A DNA stretch of 5,070 bases from Nitrospirota bacterium (GTDB taxonomy: Bacteria > Nitrospirota > UBA9217): contig DAIDTZ010000183.1 of the NCBI GenBank assembly GCA_027456925.1, forward strand, positions 1-5,070. Reading direction: 5' to 3'. Below are positions 4,194-5,070 of this stretch, piece by piece. Every line of letters starts with the position of its first letter. The first letter of the stretch is position 1. The translations under genes and the position numbers were made by a program. Below the pieces are notes generated by a model. The model did no database searches. It was not told the origin of the DNA and worked only from the letters and a program-made list of their open reading frames with translations.

Positions 4194-5070
4194 ATGAAGA
4201 AAAGTTTATCTGCAGTAGTGTTGGTTGTACTGGTAGGGTGTTTGTCAATGTCTCTGCCGGCAACCGTTTATGCAACAGACGGCATGAATCTTGAGGGATA
4301 CGGTCCGATCGCAACGGGCATGGGCGGTGCGTCCATGGCCTACGATAACGGCACCGCGGCATTGATGAACAACCCGGCGACGCTCGGTCTCATGCCGGAG
4401 GGCAACCGGTTCGACGTGGCGGCGGGTATATTGGGCCCCAATGTTACCTCAAAAATGTCAGGCCAGCCAGACGCCGACTCTTCGGGCCGCGCATACTATA
4501 TGCCGGCAATCGGTTGGGCGCATAAGTCTGGGCAGATGACGTACGGTGTGGGCGTGTTCGCCCAGGGTGGCATGGGGACGAAGTACGATGCTAATTCTTT
4601 TATGGCGCAGGGGACGGGAGATTACGTGGGTTCACAGCTTGGTGTTGGTCGGGTAATCGTTCCATTCGCCTACAATGTAACTCCTGACCTCATCGTAGCT
4701 GCAAGCGTTGATTTTGTTTGGGCAGACTTGGATCTCAAAATGGCGTTACCAGGTTCGCAATTTGCCAGTTTGGTTACGAGTTGCTCTGGGCCAGCATGTG
4801 CGGGACTCCCCACACTGGCTACTACGCCTGAGACCCGCCTCGACTTTTGGAGCGGTGGTCCTTTCAGTGGCGCAGCAACAGGAACGGGTTATGCCGGCAA
4901 ACTTGGCGCAACGTATAAGATTAACTCTGATGTCAGCATTGGGGCCACTTACCATTCCAAAACAAGCCTAAATGACCTCAAGACTAAGAGTGACGGCGCT
5001 TCTTTAAGCGCGGGTAGTCCTGGAGCAATGGGTGCTTTAGGGGCGGGTCAAATAAGCGTGCGCGACTTCC
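4194..5070 (+). CDS. FadL/OmpP1/TodX-family outer-membrane transport protein (3' end outside window)
   Basis: The frame is open from the ATG at 4194 to the window end (292 codons plus one base) without a stop, so the C-terminus is missing. Residues 1-27 are a signal peptide (MKK, hydrophobic core, VYA before TDG), fitting signal peptidase I cleavage after Ala27. The early mature region carries the FadL-family pattern, GYGPIATGMGGASMAYDNG at 35-53 and NNPATL at 59-64; in FadL this part forms the N-terminal hatch. Beyond it, alternating short beta strands and Gly/aromatic patterns fit an outer-membrane barrel. FadL-type channels pass long-chain fatty acids or aromatic hydrocarbons across the outer membrane; the substrate here cannot be told. 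Two cysteines (197, 202) in a predicted loop could form a disulfide. A lipobox-like LVGC (13-16) is a less likely alternative processing site. Translation would be controlled by an unusual repeat-bearing leader. Confidence 0.85.
   Translation, partial: MKKSLSAVVLVVLVGCLSMSLPATVYATDGMNLEGYGPIATGMGGASMAYDNGTAALMNNPATLGLMPEGNRFDVAAGILGPNVTSKMSGQPDADSSGRAYYMPAIGWAHKSGQMTYGVGVFAQGGMGTKYDANSFMAQGTGDYVGSQLGVGRVIVPFAYNVTPDLIVAASVDFVWADLDLKMALPGSQFASLVTSCSGPACAGLPTLATTPETRLDFWSGGPFSGAATGTGYAGKLGATYKINSDVSIGATYHSKTSLNDLKTKSDGASLSAGSPGAMGALGAGQISVRDF

Noticed and set aside
4708..4971. 87-codon plus-strand frame inside the FadL-type gene
   Set aside because: Out of frame with a continuous 292-codon FadL-like reading frame that has signal peptide and NPA motif.

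Overview
This window looks like chromosomal DNA from a moderately GC-rich Gram-negative bacterium. Three things suggest this: an outer-membrane beta-barrel gene with a signal peptide, a long-form HflX of the type I associate with deltaproteobacteria (Desulfobacterota, Geobacter relatives) and Nitrospirota, and a small EF-Tu-domain-II-like protein. The lineage is an inference from family resemblance. I see no insertion sequence, prophage, CRISPR array, rRNA or tRNA.

Layout, left to right. Bases 1-64 (+) hold the last 20 codons of a probable QueD/6-pyruvoyl-tetrahydropterin-synthase-family gene. Bases 157-1500 (+) encode a complete TldE/PmbA-type protein. It converges, with 51 bp between stop codons, on hflX (-), a ribosome-associated GTPase. 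The last codons of hflX run through a degenerate 7-bp tandem repeat. The only ATG near the hflX 5' end (3153) has no Shine-Dalgarno, while the family's conserved N-terminus continues 17 codons upstream to an AUC preceded by a good AAGGAG, so a rare AUC start is likely. Upstream of hflX, on the same strand, 3299-3805 encodes a 168-residue protein with a histone-H1-like lysine-rich tail, a Pro/Glu linker and a translation-factor domain-II-like C-terminus. Both minus-strand genes have an upstream TGnTACAATGAA extended -10 motif.

A 388-bp AT-rich divergent intergenic region follows (3806-4193). It contains a near-consensus sigma70 promoter reading right (TTGACA, 17 bp, AATAAT). Past it lie a perfect 12-bp direct repeat at the predicted start site, a small hairpin with eight T's that looks like a leader terminator, and a 19-bp tandem repeat abutting the ribosome binding site. 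The final gene (4194 to the window end, +, incomplete) is a FadL/OmpP1-family outer-membrane channel.

The genes do not form one obvious pathway. The most coherent theme is translation: HflX splits or rescues stalled ribosomes in characterised bacteria, and its neighbour joins a polybasic tail to a translation-factor-like barrel. The most unusual regulatory DNA is the repeat- and terminator-containing leader of the FadL-type gene. I found no clearly new multi-gene system. The best leads are the tail/domain-II protein next to hflX, the AUC start of hflX, and the fadL-type leader.
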